NCBI RefSeq assembly: GCF_003254395.2
Contig: NC_037649.1
Span: forward strand, 1,463,001-1,527,000
Length of the DNA: 64,000 nt
Direction: 5' to 3'
Origin: Apis mellifera
Taxonomy: Eukaryota; Arthropoda; Insecta; Hymenoptera; Apidae
This document shows, piece after piece, positions 38,501 to 53,500 of this stretch. Every line of letters starts with the position of its first letter. The stretch's first letter is position 1. The notes beneath the pieces are model-generated. The model saw only the letters and a list, made by a program, of their open reading frames with translations. It was not told where the DNA came from and did not search any database. The position numbers and the translations under genes are program-made.

Positions 38501-41500
38501 ATCTTCTTAACCACCTTAAAATCATCGAAATATTCGCAAGAATCGAGCAAAGTTAATATACACAATATTAAAAAAAAATAATAAAAAAAAATGAAAAGAT
38601 TAAAAAAAGTTGAGGAGCACATCGAGCATGCAACGTGGAATGCTGCAAACGCACCAAAGTAGATAAGAACCTTAGAGGTCGAACAGTAGTAACGCTTGAC
38701 TCACAAAATGTCCATGAAATGGCATGAAGAGAATCGAAATGCAAAATAAATATCTCTGCATATGTCTTGCGTGCCACCAAGATTCTGACCAATCTCGTGT
38801 TGTAGGTACGTTGGCGATACTCGAATAGAGAGGAAACAAAGTCGATTTTACAGTCAATCGTACACAGCGCCGAACCCAATCATCACAGTTACGGAGCACA
38901 CGCCTACCCCTTCCCCAGACTTCATGAAACGACAGGTAGAGAGGAGGAGGGGAGAAAAGAAATTTTCAAAATTTTTCAAAATTCTTCGATCCGATTTTTC
39001 ACCGTTTTCCTTTCGATCAGGGTTCGATCGACAGCCAATTAGACGTGATCAGTATGCACGGTAGTCGTTTAGATTCGGAGAGGAAACCCAGTCTCACGCG
39101 ATCTCAAACGGACTCCAACATCACTTACGCGAGCGACGAGATACCAGAAGCGCCTGGCTCCTGTTGTTACATCACCAAGGAGGGAGACATCGATCTTCAA
39201 GTCGTCCTAAAAGTAGGATTTCCATCAATTGTTTTGATCGTCGAGTTTTTTTTTTTGTGGAATTATATTTTAAAGTTGTCTTTCTTTATTAGGCAGTTCA
39301 CTCGGTCGCCTTGCGGGACAGTAATTGTTGTACTTTGAGGGTGTGCGAGAATATTTTAAATCTGGTCGAGCTTTTGATAGATATGGGCGTGATGAAGCAG
39401 TGCCTTCGAGACGAAATTACTGGCAGCATAGCAGGTAAAACAATATATATATATATTTTATTGCAGAATTTATTATAGAATGTGTAATAAAAAAATATAC
39501 ATATATACAGTATGGAATAAGATTACAAAAGATATAAATAGATATAATTCTTTCCAATTTGACAATAATATTATTAAATCCATAATATTATCATAAAATC
39601 TCTTGTTATTATTAATATTATTTGAAATGTATATAATACAGTTAATATTGTTCTAATAATAATTAAATTTAGCATAGAAAAATAATTTATTTCCCTAAAA
39701 TATTCAATAATTAAATTTTCTTTTGAATAAAATCCAACTAAAAATCTATATAAATTCATTATAGTAAATAGTATATCTTGAAACAAACAGAAATATATAT
39801 ATATATCTTTTTATTATACATTCTGTATATAATAAGATTATAAAAGATATAAATAGATATAATTTTTTCCAATTTATTCTAGATATTCCACAGAATATTG
39901 ATGACTACTCATTGTATATTCTATCTTGAAATAATATTATTTACTATATATTATTATAACTAACTAATAATATTAAATAATAAAATCCATATTATCCTCT
40001 TTTTTATAAATTAAATTATCATAAAATTTCTTGTTATTACTAATATTATTCAAAATGTATATTACCATAGAAAAATAATTTTCTGTTCTTAGAAAAAGAA
40101 TATTCAATAATTGAATCTTTTGAATAAAATCCAACTAAAAATGGAAATCCACATAAATACATTATAGTAAATATTATAAATAGTATATCTTGAAACAAAC
40201 AGAAATATATATATATCTTTTTATTAAACATTTTGTATATAATAAAATTACAAAAGATATAGATAGATATAATTCTTTTCCAATTTGATATTTATTTCAG
40301 ATATTCTACAGAATATTGATGACTATTGTATACTCTATCTTGAAATAATATTACTTATTAAATATTTAAAATTATTATAACTAATTAATATTAAATAATA
40401 AAATCCATATTATCCTCTTTTTTATAAATTAAATTATCATAAAATCTCTTGTTATTACTAATATTATTCAAAATGTATATTACCATAGAAAAATAATTTC
40501 TTTCCCTAAAAAAAAGAATACTCAATAATTAAATCTTTCAAATAAAATCAACTAAAAATAGAAATCCATATAAATATATTATAATAAATAATATAATATA
40601 TAATATAATTCTTTTTCAATTTGACATTTGTTCTAGATATTCCATAGAATATTGATGACTACTCACTGTATATTCTATCTTGAAATAATATTATTTACTA
40701 TATATTTAAAATTATTATAACTAACTAATATTACTAAATAATAATAAATATATAATATATATAAATATATATAATAATATTATTATTAAATAACTAATAT
40801 TATTCTCTTTTTTTATAAATTAAATTAATTATTATAAAATCTCTTGTTATTACTAATATTATTCAAAATATATATTACCATACAAAAATAATTTCTTTCC
40901 CTAGAAAAAGAATACTCAATAATTAAATCTTTCAAATAAAATCCAACTAAAAATAGAAATCCATATAAATATATTATAATAAATAATATAATATATAATA
41001 TAATTCTTTTTCAATTTGACATTTGTTTTAGATATTCCATAGAATATTATAAAATCCAACTAAAAATAGAAATCTACATAAACACATTATAATAAATAAT
41101 ATAATAAATAGTCTATCTCGAAACAAACAAAAATATACATATATATATCTTTTACTACTTTCTGTATATAATATAAATAAAATAGAACAAATAACATTTC
41201 ATAATAATATTCCCAAAAAATACTTAAATTACCCAAAAAGCTTCAAAATTTCTTCTCCACAAAATATTCCCATTCCACAACAATCTTTATTTTCTTCTCC
41301 ATCATTTAACAGAATCAGCGACAGCCGTTGAAAGAGCGGAGGCAGGGAAGAAGAAGGAATCCCCGGAGAACGAGCACGAATATCGACAGGACGTCTCAGA
41401 GGCCAAAGCCTCGTCTCACAATCTTCTGATGAACTGCGTGATCAGGGTGCTCAAGCATCTGGGCTGTCCCCACAACTGCTCGGAAGGTATACGCGGGCAA

Positions 41501-44500
41501 CAGGCCGATTTCTGCCGATCCCAGGCTCAAACCATCCTTGTGAAATTGCATCGAGCCAGCTCGAAGCAGTTCTCCCGATTCCTGAGATCGATGGTGCGGG
41601 AACAACCTATACCCGAGGTTCTGGAATTCTTTCACGCGTTGGTCGGATTCTGCGTGGATCCAAGTTCGTTATTATCACCACTTAGTGAGTAAATCGAGAG
41701 GAACGAAGAGAGGCGTGTGCATTTGCTTTCAATTTGCTACAAATTGCTGCAAAATTTAATTTTTCAAACGCAAACTCGAGGAGAGGAGAGATGTTTGCAT
41801 TTGGCTATTAATTGTAACTTTTTGGCTGCAATATACATTCGTTGTTTTGTTACTCTTGATTTTCGATATTAGCAAGAATCCTGTTAAACTGTTGGAAGTA
41901 GAGATGGGATCGAGTCGAATACGCATACACGTTGTTTTGATTTGAAAGAGTTTTAATTTTCCATAAATATTTAATATCATTTAGCGTCACGAGTGAGTGA
42001 ACAGTCTATTTTTAATAAAAAAAAAATAACTTTGGAATCACAATTTTAAAAGTTTGATCATACCACGTGAAATTTGTCGATTTTGGCTTTCGAAACATTT
42101 CGAGCCATTAGCCCATTCAATGATTTTTTCTCAAAAGAGATTCCAATCGATGTATTCCATTTTTATGAAACGCGAATGCGAAGAAATTCTTTGAAATGCC
42201 GCTTTTAAAAGCAACTGTAAATGGCGAAATAAATGAAAGATTTCATATTTCGATTCAGCTAATTTTTGTAGAGCGGTTTTTTGATGTCATGCATTTTTGA
42301 TGTCGAGCAGAAGAATACGATTGATGTCTATTGATTGATGTCGGTTGCTTCTTAATCGACTTCTCGGCAATGGGATGCTTATATCTTCTTGTTTCAGAAA
42401 AGAATAACGAATTAGTCCCTTTGCAGATCATATATTCACAAGTATTGTCCAGATCGTGCACGATTATCGTATTCATTTCTCATCACACACATTTCCATCC
42501 TTCTCTTCAAATTTTTTATACTTTGCCCATCGCAAATGTGTGGAAACTGTCATTGGAGATACTCTGCTTTTATTTCGATTTTCAATTTATCCTTATTCAA
42601 TATAGATTTCCCATTTCATTTTCAAGATTCTCATTTCCAGACTTGAATTTTAAAATCTTCTTAGAAAGATAATCTAATATTTCGATATGTTTCATTTGAA
42701 CTGTGACTGGAAATAAGAATAATATTCGAAATTCGTTTGCTTTTTAAAAAAATTAAATTAAATAAGTTAAATTAATACAAAAAAAGAGAATTTATTACAC
42801 AAAAGGAAATATAATATAAGAGGAAATATAAGAGAAGTATACTAAACAAGATATAGGTTAGGTAGAGTTTATAAATCAATTGTGTATTTATTCTAAAATT
42901 GTTGTAACAAATTCACGTGGCATAACCTAATAACAAAAAGAATCATCATAACATAACGTAGAAAATATTCGTTTGAATATTTTTTAATATATTTATTAAT
43001 TTTTTGCATTCTAGGTCTTTTCATCAAATCAACATGATTTTGCACACAATTCGAAAAATTTCTTTGCTAACTTAAAATTCATTTCACAAATTAACGTATA
43101 AAACTTTTATATTCTAATATTTTATGTATCTTTATACGTAAAAAGAGAAAATTTGTCATTTATTAAAGTCTATATTGTTATTCCGTATGATATTTGAATA
43201 ATAACGTAAGTATATTCTTCTATAAGTATAATCTTACCAAGATGCATCCTCGTCAAGGCAAATATCGCGATAAAGTGTCGTTTGATGTCTTTTACCTTTC
43301 TTATTTTATCGAGAATCTTATAATCCCAATAACGTGCTCTCATATTCACCGTTTATTATTCTTATTTATCATCCATTTTATATTCTTCTTACACTACATC
43401 TGTATTTTCATCACTATTTTCTTTCTATCGTCAATTTCTTATGGAATAGAAATAATTTCGTTATTTAATAACAAAAAACCAAACTCATCTTCGCTCGAAC
43501 TAATTTCACGGAACCGTATTCCACGCTTACCAAACTCAAAAACTTTGAAAATAATATATCTATCGTCACTGACCATCAAACTCGTACCAACATTGAAAAA
43601 TATAATTCGATCCGCAATATCATGCTCTATCTGAGATAAAAAAATCTAACCATTCGATAGTATGGTATATATATATTATTCTATACTTTACAAGATTATA
43701 CATAGACAGCTTAAAAATCTATTCATGAAACGATATTTTATTTTTTATCCCATCAAATTGGAACGGTGTCTGAGAGAGAATCATCATTGAAGCTCAAAGC
43801 TTTAATTTTTCAATTGTCAAAATATCCTTACATCTTCATTTTTCTCAATAACAATTTTAACAATGAAACCGAAGAAACCTGTCAACAGTTAAAATTAATT
43901 GCGCAATTTACGAATAACTTTCTCAAAATGATCAACTTTATCGCGAGACACTCGATCCCATCGCTACTCGGAGCTCCAAGAACTGAACTTTATTTTCCGC
44001 GTGGCAGATCAGAAACGAGGCTCGAGCAAGTCGCCTGAGATCTCAGGATCTCAGGGTGGCTACGCAACAAACTTCGGGGCCAATCTCGTGGGTAGCGGGG
44101 GTGGAGGGACCGGAAGTTCTTCCGCGACGCCTGGCACCGTGGTGGGGGCCGTAGTCCCCGCGAGCGGCGCTGGCGGCGCGACTTACGGATCGGTCAGCCA
44201 TGGAGCGCGAGGCATAGAGGGCCATGTTTTCAACTATGTGTTCAAGGCATTGGTCACGCGTTTCGTGAAGTCGTTGAAAGAGTTGAAGTCGCAGGAGAAC
44301 GTGTGCCTATATTGCGATGTTCGACAGTTCATGTCGTACGTGAAGGAGGTGCATGGGGGCGCTTTTCGTAGAGTGGCTTTGAGTGGGATCCTGGACTCGA
44401 CCGACAGGCCCAACAAGAGGTGCAACAGCAACGTTCAAACGACTCGCGTGATTAGGTGAGAGAAAGATTCGAGTCTCATCTTCGAATCTCTCGAAATTTT

Positions 44501-47500
44501 TATTCTCTATCGTCAAAAAATATTCGCATTTTTTTTGTTGTTTACTTATATTTCAGACACATGCACCAATCGGATTTAGAGGAGCATGCTGATATCGGAG
44601 GGGATACGTGTTACACCATGGACGATAGAGGGACTCGAAAATATTTTTTCAAAAAGAGAAGTACATCCTCCACGTGTGCGGTACGTAATAAATACGCGAA
44701 GGACGCGAGGAGAGGAGACGTTTAGATCCTTCACTGTGTATGTGATATATAGTTCGCGTTCATGCAGAGCCTTCTCGAGACGGAACTGAGCGAGGAGAAT
44801 GCGAAGATCAGCCAGAGCCCCCTAGGAAATTTGAGGAAGAAACATCACATACTCACTCCTCGACAAAGCGAACGAAATTTAGGAATAGAGCCTATGAGTT
44901 CTGGGAAGATTCGGAAATCAACTCGCTTTCAAATCGGTGGCATAGGTATATATGTATATATACATATGCAACACGTAAATTTCTGATTTTTGTTACGAAT
45001 ATGATAGAAAGATAAACGAGAAGAATAATTTTGAAGAATCGAATTTCAGATCGAAACGTTTTCTGCGTTTAAAAAAGAAAGTTTCGATCTGGAGTATCGT
45101 AGAACGAAAATAATGACGAATGTATGGAAAGAGAAAGAAACGTATTTGTTCATAATTTTATTGATTAATTTTAGTCAATTGGTTTCGAAAGGAATATGGT
45201 AGAACTGATTCTACAGATAGTCACGAAAGCAGCGAATCGCCAACAGATGGCAGTTTCGTTAGGCAATCCAGTTTTCATTACGGCCATCATCGTAGTGCGT
45301 CTAGGTCCGGACGTGGGTGAGTTTTTCTTTACAGAGAGAAGAATCCATAACCAAAACATCCATTTTTAGAATGATTTTAACAGCCAAGATTTTTGAGATT
45401 TTCCCTTCCTCTTTTGGAATATCAAATTTTAATGTAAAAACATTTACAAATACTAAAAATTAATTCTAATTTTCATTGACTTGTGCAAAGGAAAATTGGC
45501 GTTCGATTGATAAACAAAAAAAAATATTTTAGCAAAATTTGTCGAATCAATCGACAATCAATGTTTCAACAATCGACATTTTTTTCTTTTAAATACAATT
45601 ACTTACGACTTCTTCAGAGTCGGCTTAACTTTCCAAAAAGCGAAACGTCGAATGGAGGATCAGTTGAACAAGATCGGTTTCGGGAAGAGTAAGAAGAAGG
45701 AGAGTTTAGAGGATGCGCCAGGAAGTTGTAAGTCGATCGACAAGTTACGTACGATCCTTTTTTTTTTCAACAGAGAAATTTGAAAGAGTATTGGAATTGG
45801 TAACAGATTTCAGCAGAAGGAATTCGATGGAATTCGGCGAAGCTTCCAGGGAATCGGAATTCGTGGTGTTGAAAGAGAGAAGGCTGGTGCCCCGCAATGC
45901 CGTCTATGATGGAATGCTAAGATTTTCGTTCTTACTGGAGACATGCCAACCGGGTTCGGTTCCTGATCACTATCTAATGGCAGCGATTTTAGATCTTGTA
46001 AAAAATATTTTATTTCTTAAACACATTTATCTCGATCGAAGATTTCTGGAAAAATTTCTCAAAATTCTTATCTTACATTAACTCACGACGAATCAATCAT
46101 CGTTTTTTCCTGATCTTGGTAAAATTTAATACTCATTTAATTGTCAAAGTATATTTTTTATATTTTTCGATGATTTATCCAATATTTTTTCTTTAAATCG
46201 GCTAACATTGAAGATTTCTATGAGTGTTTTAGATAAATTCTAGTACTGTCAAGAGTAGTCTACTAGATATTTCCACCGATATTTTACTAATGTCTGAATC
46301 ATAAGAACAATCATTTGTTTTCATCACTAAATTCGTGAGATCTTCACATGTCATCTCACCATTCTACACGAACAGTTTGAATCTTCTGAATATTTCGAAT
46401 CAAATGGTATAATTGTTAAATTTTCTGCCTTAATTCGTTTCAAAATATCAAAAAGAAAAATGAAGAAGTTATGTCTTAATGAATCATCAATAGCAGATTT
46501 CAGCTTTGTATATGTTAGAATGTTAATCTTTTTAAGAAATATAAAATATTCCATAAATCTTGAATTCTATATGCATAAACCATTAAATAGAGTTTGAAGA
46601 ATTGGAATTCTAATTTTATTAATATCAATGGCAGCAGCATTTATAGATTATGTTCTTCCTTGAGGTCAAATATCATAGTTAGTTTTACATTCTAAATAAT
46701 TTTTTAATAAACCATTTTTATATTATTTTTACAACGATTCGATAGTTTTATTACATTCTGTAGAATATCTTTCCAAATACCTATGAAGATCTTTCTAAGT
46801 AGTAAGTAGTCAAATATAAAGCGTCACTCGAATATGAATAAGGCAGTCAACGTGCAAGATATTGCATTTAAATTTTACCAAGAAACACATTGGAAAAATA
46901 TTGAGAAATTGCGAGTGATCCTAAGTTTTTGACTTATAATAATATATATATTAAAAAAGATCGCCATATATGTATTTTGTTTGTAGCCTTACGCACCAGT
47001 GGTGGCGCGAGCGTCTCTCATATTGGAGTGCGCCCATTTTGTTCACATGTGTAACAAGGGACAGTGGCCTACTTGGATGAAAATGAACTTGCCTATGTTT
47101 CGGTCCTCGGTCCCAATTAACAATCGGAGTACACCTGTGTCGCGAATCCACGTGCTCCAACGTACAGCTGGAAAATTGTTTTACCAATGGGCAGAGGTAT
47201 AATTATCACGAAATATAGTATAAGATGAATGATACAAAATTATAAATAAAATTGTAATTATAAAATATTCAACACAGAGTGTTAAAGGAAAGCTTTGATC
47301 TAGCGTTTAAGATAAGAAAGTAGATCGTTCGAAGCTCTGTATTAATATTATTTAATTATTGAAGTGGAAAGAAAATTAGTTGAAGTATTAATTGTATTTG
47401 TATAGGCAATTGGAACAAGATTGGAAGAATTATTGTTGGAAGACAAGCAAAACTTTGATCAAGTGATAGCAATGGTATCTGATGAAAATAAACAGAGAGA

Positions 47501-50500
47501 TTTAATCACAGAGGATGAGGAGGAAGATTTTCTCGACGAGGGTGATTGTTCAAAAATATATATTTTTACTTTAAATACAAAATTATTCAACTTCTAACGA
47601 AATTAATTAATTAAAGTCAGATTAAAATTATTAAAACACTTTTAAACGATTAAAGATTATCCATTTGAAAATTATAAAAGTTGATAAAATATCGTTATTC
47701 TTTTCTAGCTAGCATAAACGGCTACGGATCGCAATGTCCAATCGCGTTACGCCTTACCGCGTGTATTTTACTTCTGGAGGTGACAGCATTCCTAAGAGAA
47801 ACTTATCAAACGTTGCCGAAATTTAATAAACTGCTTACGAAGGAACGTCCACTACCGTGGGAAAGAATGTATAGCAGGGAAGCGAATCGAAGATGGAGCA
47901 TGGCGCTTTCGTCGATGGGCCATTCACAAACTTCGGCCCAGAGCCTTCAATCGATCGTAGGTGATCGGGAAGTGGCTCGTAAGTAGTCAAGAGAATCGAA
48001 ATGGAAAATATCGTTTTTTATATATATATATATATATGTATATACGTATGTATGTGTATGTATATGTATATAAGAGATAAATACGAGTTTATAATACTGA
48101 AGAGAAATATCGTTTTAACATTTGATAATCGAGGAAAACGTTTGGTTACACGTTTGATTCCCTTAATTTAATTAGGCTGAATCACATTTTTAGCGGAACG
48201 CAAGATCAGTTTTGTCCTTTATGAGCCTGACAATGAGTCAGAAGGTAGTAGTAAATCAACTGTTACAATTCAAGGGGAAGATTTTCAAAGTGCCGAAAAA
48301 GAGAAGGCGAAACGCGTGCAACCACCGCAAAGTCGGCCACTACTTCTTCGTCGTGGTACCGCTGAGAACGCGACTGGTTCGTTTAAGAAAAGGAGTTTGA
48401 AACTTCGACGCGGTACTAAAGAAGGGAAAGACACCGAGTGCGAGGCTTGTGAGTATATAAATATCGTTATTTCAATACGAATCTTGATCGTAATATTCGT
48501 GAAATTGTACGAAAAATTGGTGCACTCGAGAAATCGTCGAGTTACAAGCAATCTCGTTTATTGCAAGATTAAGTTACTTACAATTCAACGAATAAATCGA
48601 TATTCTCGTATATGTTAATTTTTTAATTTTTGTTTTACCTTTGAAAGGATTTCACGAATATATGTAAATAAACAACAAGAAAAATCATATGCAAATGTGA
48701 AGTATAGATAAAAAGTTGGAATGTTTTTTTTTTGGAACAATTGGCTTAAATCTTAGCTCAATTGACTATCGTTGTGAAATACCTACAGTCGGTAAATTTC
48801 TTTCTTTCATTTCACATCGAATGTGACATGTTAATTTGATATACAATTAATATCTTTATGAATAGACGATGTGACAGAGATAGAATTGCTTTTATTTTGC
48901 TTCTTTTGATGCAAATTTTTGCTCTAACTTGTAATAAATAAACCTCGATCGAATTTATGTATCTTTCGAATATTTTAAGAATTTATATTATCGTTTCAAT
49001 AATTTTGAAAAAAATTTTTAATTTCATGTTTATTCATTGCTCTTTCAAAAAATCAATATGATCATGAAATAAGTTAATAGACGAAAATATCATCAACTGT
49101 ATAGAAAATTGCAACGTTAAAACATTTTCAATTTTTTATCCATACCTCTTAAGTACACTTTCGTTCATAATAACAAAGATTATCGAAAAATTTTTAGAAA
49201 TTGTTATTTAAAATAAAATTACATCTTCAATGTATTCAAGATTACAGAATTTGAAAATATTAAATAATAATATTTTAAAGTTAAAGTGAAAAAATAAATA
49301 CCTTTCAATCTCCTGGAATTTTTCTTGACTTTTACAAAATTTTAAATTACTTTCCTTCTATTTTTTGATAAATTATGAGATTACGAAAATCAGCCTATAA
49401 TTAAATAAACGTTTTTTATAAACATTCTTCTTGATCAATTGAAGCAATCTGATCGAATCATCACATCCAATCGTCGCACTTATTTATACTTATTTATAAA
49501 CGAAAGTTGCGTGCCTAAATGCAAATAAAAATAATAAAAAATCAAGCGACAAAAAATAAACGATAAATAAAAAAAATAAATTAAATAAACAAAAATAAAA
49601 AAATGGATTAACGATGCAGATACGGTGAAACGAGCGGATTCGATACAGTCAAAGAGGAAAGTGAGCTCGTTGTCGGACAGAAGCGACACGTCAGAGCCCG
49701 GTTTCGGGGGCGAGATAAGCGGGGAGGAGTCTCCTGGAATTCTGATCGACGACCAACCGCCCGAGAGCCCGAGCGACAGTAACGAAACCGACGAGACGAA
49801 TAAAAATTTCCCGTGGATGAGGGTGTTGGCCCAGTTCGCCAACTCGTTCAACTTTTACTGCTCCCATCAGAATTTCTGCCACCCGTATTGCCACAGGCGG
49901 CAGATGCGCGCGTGCAGCAGATTGATCAAGTCCATAAGGAAAATCTACGGGGAGGAGTTTGGCATATTGAACGGGACAGGGATATTCGACTTGGACACGG
50001 ATAAGAAGGAGGCGAGCAAAAAGGAGAAACGGAGCCGAAAAGTTTCGGAGCAGGCCAGCACCCAAGTGTCCCCTGTGAGGAGGAAGGACAGCGTAGGGAA
50101 GAAGTACAAGTAACATTTATCTTCCTTAATTGATTCAGTGAAAACTGACTGTTCTAATAATTTCCTGAATAAATTTAAGATAAGATATTCTTCAAACACA
50201 ATTTGGATTAACATCAACATCTCTCAAATTATTCTAAGATTATTTCTATATAATATATTTCTTATTATAAGATCTTATCTCTAAGATCTGTTAGAGAAAT
50301 GCATGGCTCTATTTTATTAATATTTTAAATACAATCAAACTGATAACTGCTCTTGAAAATTTATTCAAATGAAAAGTGGCATCTCGCGTTCCATTCCTCT
50401 TCTTCGACAGGGTTGAGAAGAACATGGATGGCTCTCAGTCAGGCAGGCTCGCTCAACGAGACTCGTCCAAAGACCTGGCCGATCAGGACTCGGAAAAGGG

Positions 50501-53500
50501 GAAGGAGTCGTCGAAGAAGTCGAGTATAGGTGAGGTGGACAAGGAGAATTCTGCTATCCTGAAGTACCTGAGGACCCAGGTGAAGGACGTGTTTCACGCG
50601 CCGCTCGCCACCCTGGTGAAGGGTGCGGTTGTGATGACGGAGGAGTTGTTCGTGGACGTTCTGCCGGTCGCCTGGGAGCTTCTGCTCGAGGCGAACCAGG
50701 AGGTCGCCGCTTCCGCCGCGTCCCTTTTCATAGTGGCGGCGGTACGCGCCCCGAATCAGGCCAGCGAGCTGATGCACCACGGCCTCCGGCACAATAGCAC
50801 GAGCGTGCGCATAAACGCCATACTGAGGTTCCAAGTGTTGTGGAAGCTGAGATACCAAGTTTGGCCGCGACTGGAAGAGAACGCCCACATGACGTTCAAA
50901 GTACCTCCACCCGGTATAGAGTTCACGTTGCCTTCGCCGAAAATCGGCATCGAGTCGTTGCCTGTTGTGGATCCACCTTGGATGCCACAGGTGAAAACGA
51001 AGGTGGAGGAGGTGACCATTAACCAGGAGCATCATGTAAGCTCGAGATAAGCGTTGAAAGTTTTAGAGAGAAAATAAAAATAAAAAAAAAAAAAATAAAA
51101 AAAAAAAAGATACGTTAGAATTATTAGAAAACATTTTTTCTAGTAGATATTAAGTAGAAATTTACTACAACTATTACTTAGAGGTCCCTGGTGACGGCAA
51201 CGAAAACTCGTAAGAAGCAACAAACTGAACTCATAAAAAAGGCTTTGCAGGCACAAGACGACAAGAAACGCGAAGAAAGGGAAAACTTTTTGATCACTAC
51301 CATACCGATTACCGTACAGGCAGCATACGAGCCGAGCCCTGTTGGAGATGATCACGATGAAGGTATATCTTATATATTTTGATTATTCTATGAGAACGTA
51401 TGTAAAGGGTCTTCCAAAATTAACGCAAGATTTAAATTAAATATAAAAGAGAATTTTTAGATATTTATTTTTTAAGTGAATCATAAAGTGCATAGGATAG
51501 GATTATTTATATAACCCTATAATCATTGGGCAAATGGCCTCCTTTACTGGCAACCTTTTGTCAAAATTTTTCATGACCTTTCTGCATAATTGTGGCTGAA
51601 TTTCGTTGATGCAGCGTTTAATTTCCTCTTGTAATGCACGTGTGGTTGTGAGATTGTTGACATAGACCTTTGACTTCAAATAATCCCATAAGAAGAAATC
51701 TAATGGTGTTAAATCACATGATCTAGGAAACCAATTCTGATCACCGAAACGAGAGAGGAACACGACCAGGAAATGTTTCATACAGTAATTGAATTATTTC
51801 ATTGGCTGTGTGGCATCGTTTTGTTGAAACCACATATTGGCCATATCAATATTATCCAATTTCGGCAGAAAGAACTGTGTTATTATGTCGCGATATCGAG
51901 CATCATTAACAGTTGCTGCTTGACCAGCCTCATTTTCAAAAAAGTATGGTCCGATGATGCCTCTTGTCCAAAATCCGCATCAAATAGTGACATATTGTGG
52001 GTGCATTTGTTTTTCGCTAATCACACGTGGATTCTTCGAATCCCAAACACGGCAATTTTGGCGATTAATAAAGTTATCGAGGTGAAAAATGTGTTTTCAT
52101 CGCTTAGGATTATTTTGCGGCCACCAAATTTTCATTATTTTTAAAATATTGTTCAATAATGAAGACACGTTATTGTATCGTATAACGCTCCATTTTTACT
52201 AACCTAAACTCTCAAACTGTTCTTTTTCCAGGATTGCCAACAACTTAATGCAAAAATGGCGGCAAATTCAAATCTTGCGTTAATTTTGGGACACCCTATA
52301 TTTTATTTTTTAAGTCGAAAACACTGGAATAACGAGATATTATTATGAAGGAACATCGTTTCGTTTCGTTTTAAAATGTAAAATTTAGATCATGGAAAAA
52401 TATTATTTATATTTGGATTAGATGTAAATTTATTTTTCATTCAATTGGAATATACAGTGTGATGCAATATATATAAGGTGTCCCAAAAATATTGGAAGAT
52501 AAATTGAAAGATTTTTTAATTAATTTCGAATAATGTTTTCCTTTTATTATTAACAAAAAACGTTGGCCAATTAATCGAATAGTGAAGACTACGAGCATGG
52601 ACAAATTCAAGCAACATATGTTGAGCAAAATATATTCAATATTATAACTTTTTATCGATAAAATATCCATTCGTATAATATTGGTTAATTTTTTTTCTTA
52701 ACGAAAATTTTTGCAAAGGAAAATATTACTTGAAAATTTTTTGAAAAAGACACCCTGTATAATGTACTGTATAGTTTCAAACTTAAAAATTAATTATTTA
52801 CAGATTATTCGAAATATTTATTCATTTATATGATAATATATCTCTTTTTCTTTATTTTCCTATCTTTCAAGATAGTTAAGCTCTCTTATGAATCTGTCTT
52901 CTTAATATAAATAATATAAACTATTTGTATTTAGATCTTACTTAAATTTTATAACAATAAAAACAATAAAATAAGAGTAAAGAAAGAAGATAATTCTGTC
53001 TATCTAAGTGAGATTGATTCTGGAATAGAAAAATAAACAATATGTGAATGTTAGGATATAATAAAATGCGAATTACACATCAAGTACACAGAAATATTTA
53101 ATAATACTTAATATAAAAATACATCTTAAATAAATGTTAAATGATATCTTTTTTTTTTCTACTTAAAGGAAATGTTGGAGACGAAGATGGTGGAGAAACT
53201 ATCCCAAGAAACACGTCTCATCATAGCCAATCCGCGCCTTCGTTATTTCCTTCTTCCTTATGCTCCGCCATTGTGCAAATAATTCATCTACTTGACGATG
53301 CCGCCGTCTCGGACGATGGAAGCGCTGTCTACGAAGTTGCATATCAAGTAAACGATATTCAGAATTCCAAAATTATTTTCGAGAGGAATAGCATACATAA
53401 GAGAAATTATTTTTAAAAAAAAAAGAGAAATACATACATAATGTGACTATATCTGTTTTTTTTTTTATCAGGTTATTTGGAATTGTTTAGTGGAGGACAG

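Larger units (their letters stand above)
31719..38805 (+). other. unc80 intron 15 (7.1 kb), mostly non-coding
   Basis: The largest intron in the window, phase 2 at both sides. It holds (TA)n at about 32127-32150, the candidate microexon at 33647-33676, CA/GT runs at about 33783-33815, a CT run at about 33885-33910 and the 35-36.4 kb array. The rest is ordinary AT-rich sequence. The area 33480-34250 is noticeably GC-richer than the remainder and is the only part I would suspect of regulatory content. Confidence 0.7.

Noticed and set aside
43194..43634. 146-codon open frame in unc80 intron 19
   Set aside because: Hydrophobic, AT-driven composition with no recognisable domain, no start context and no splice signals in phase.
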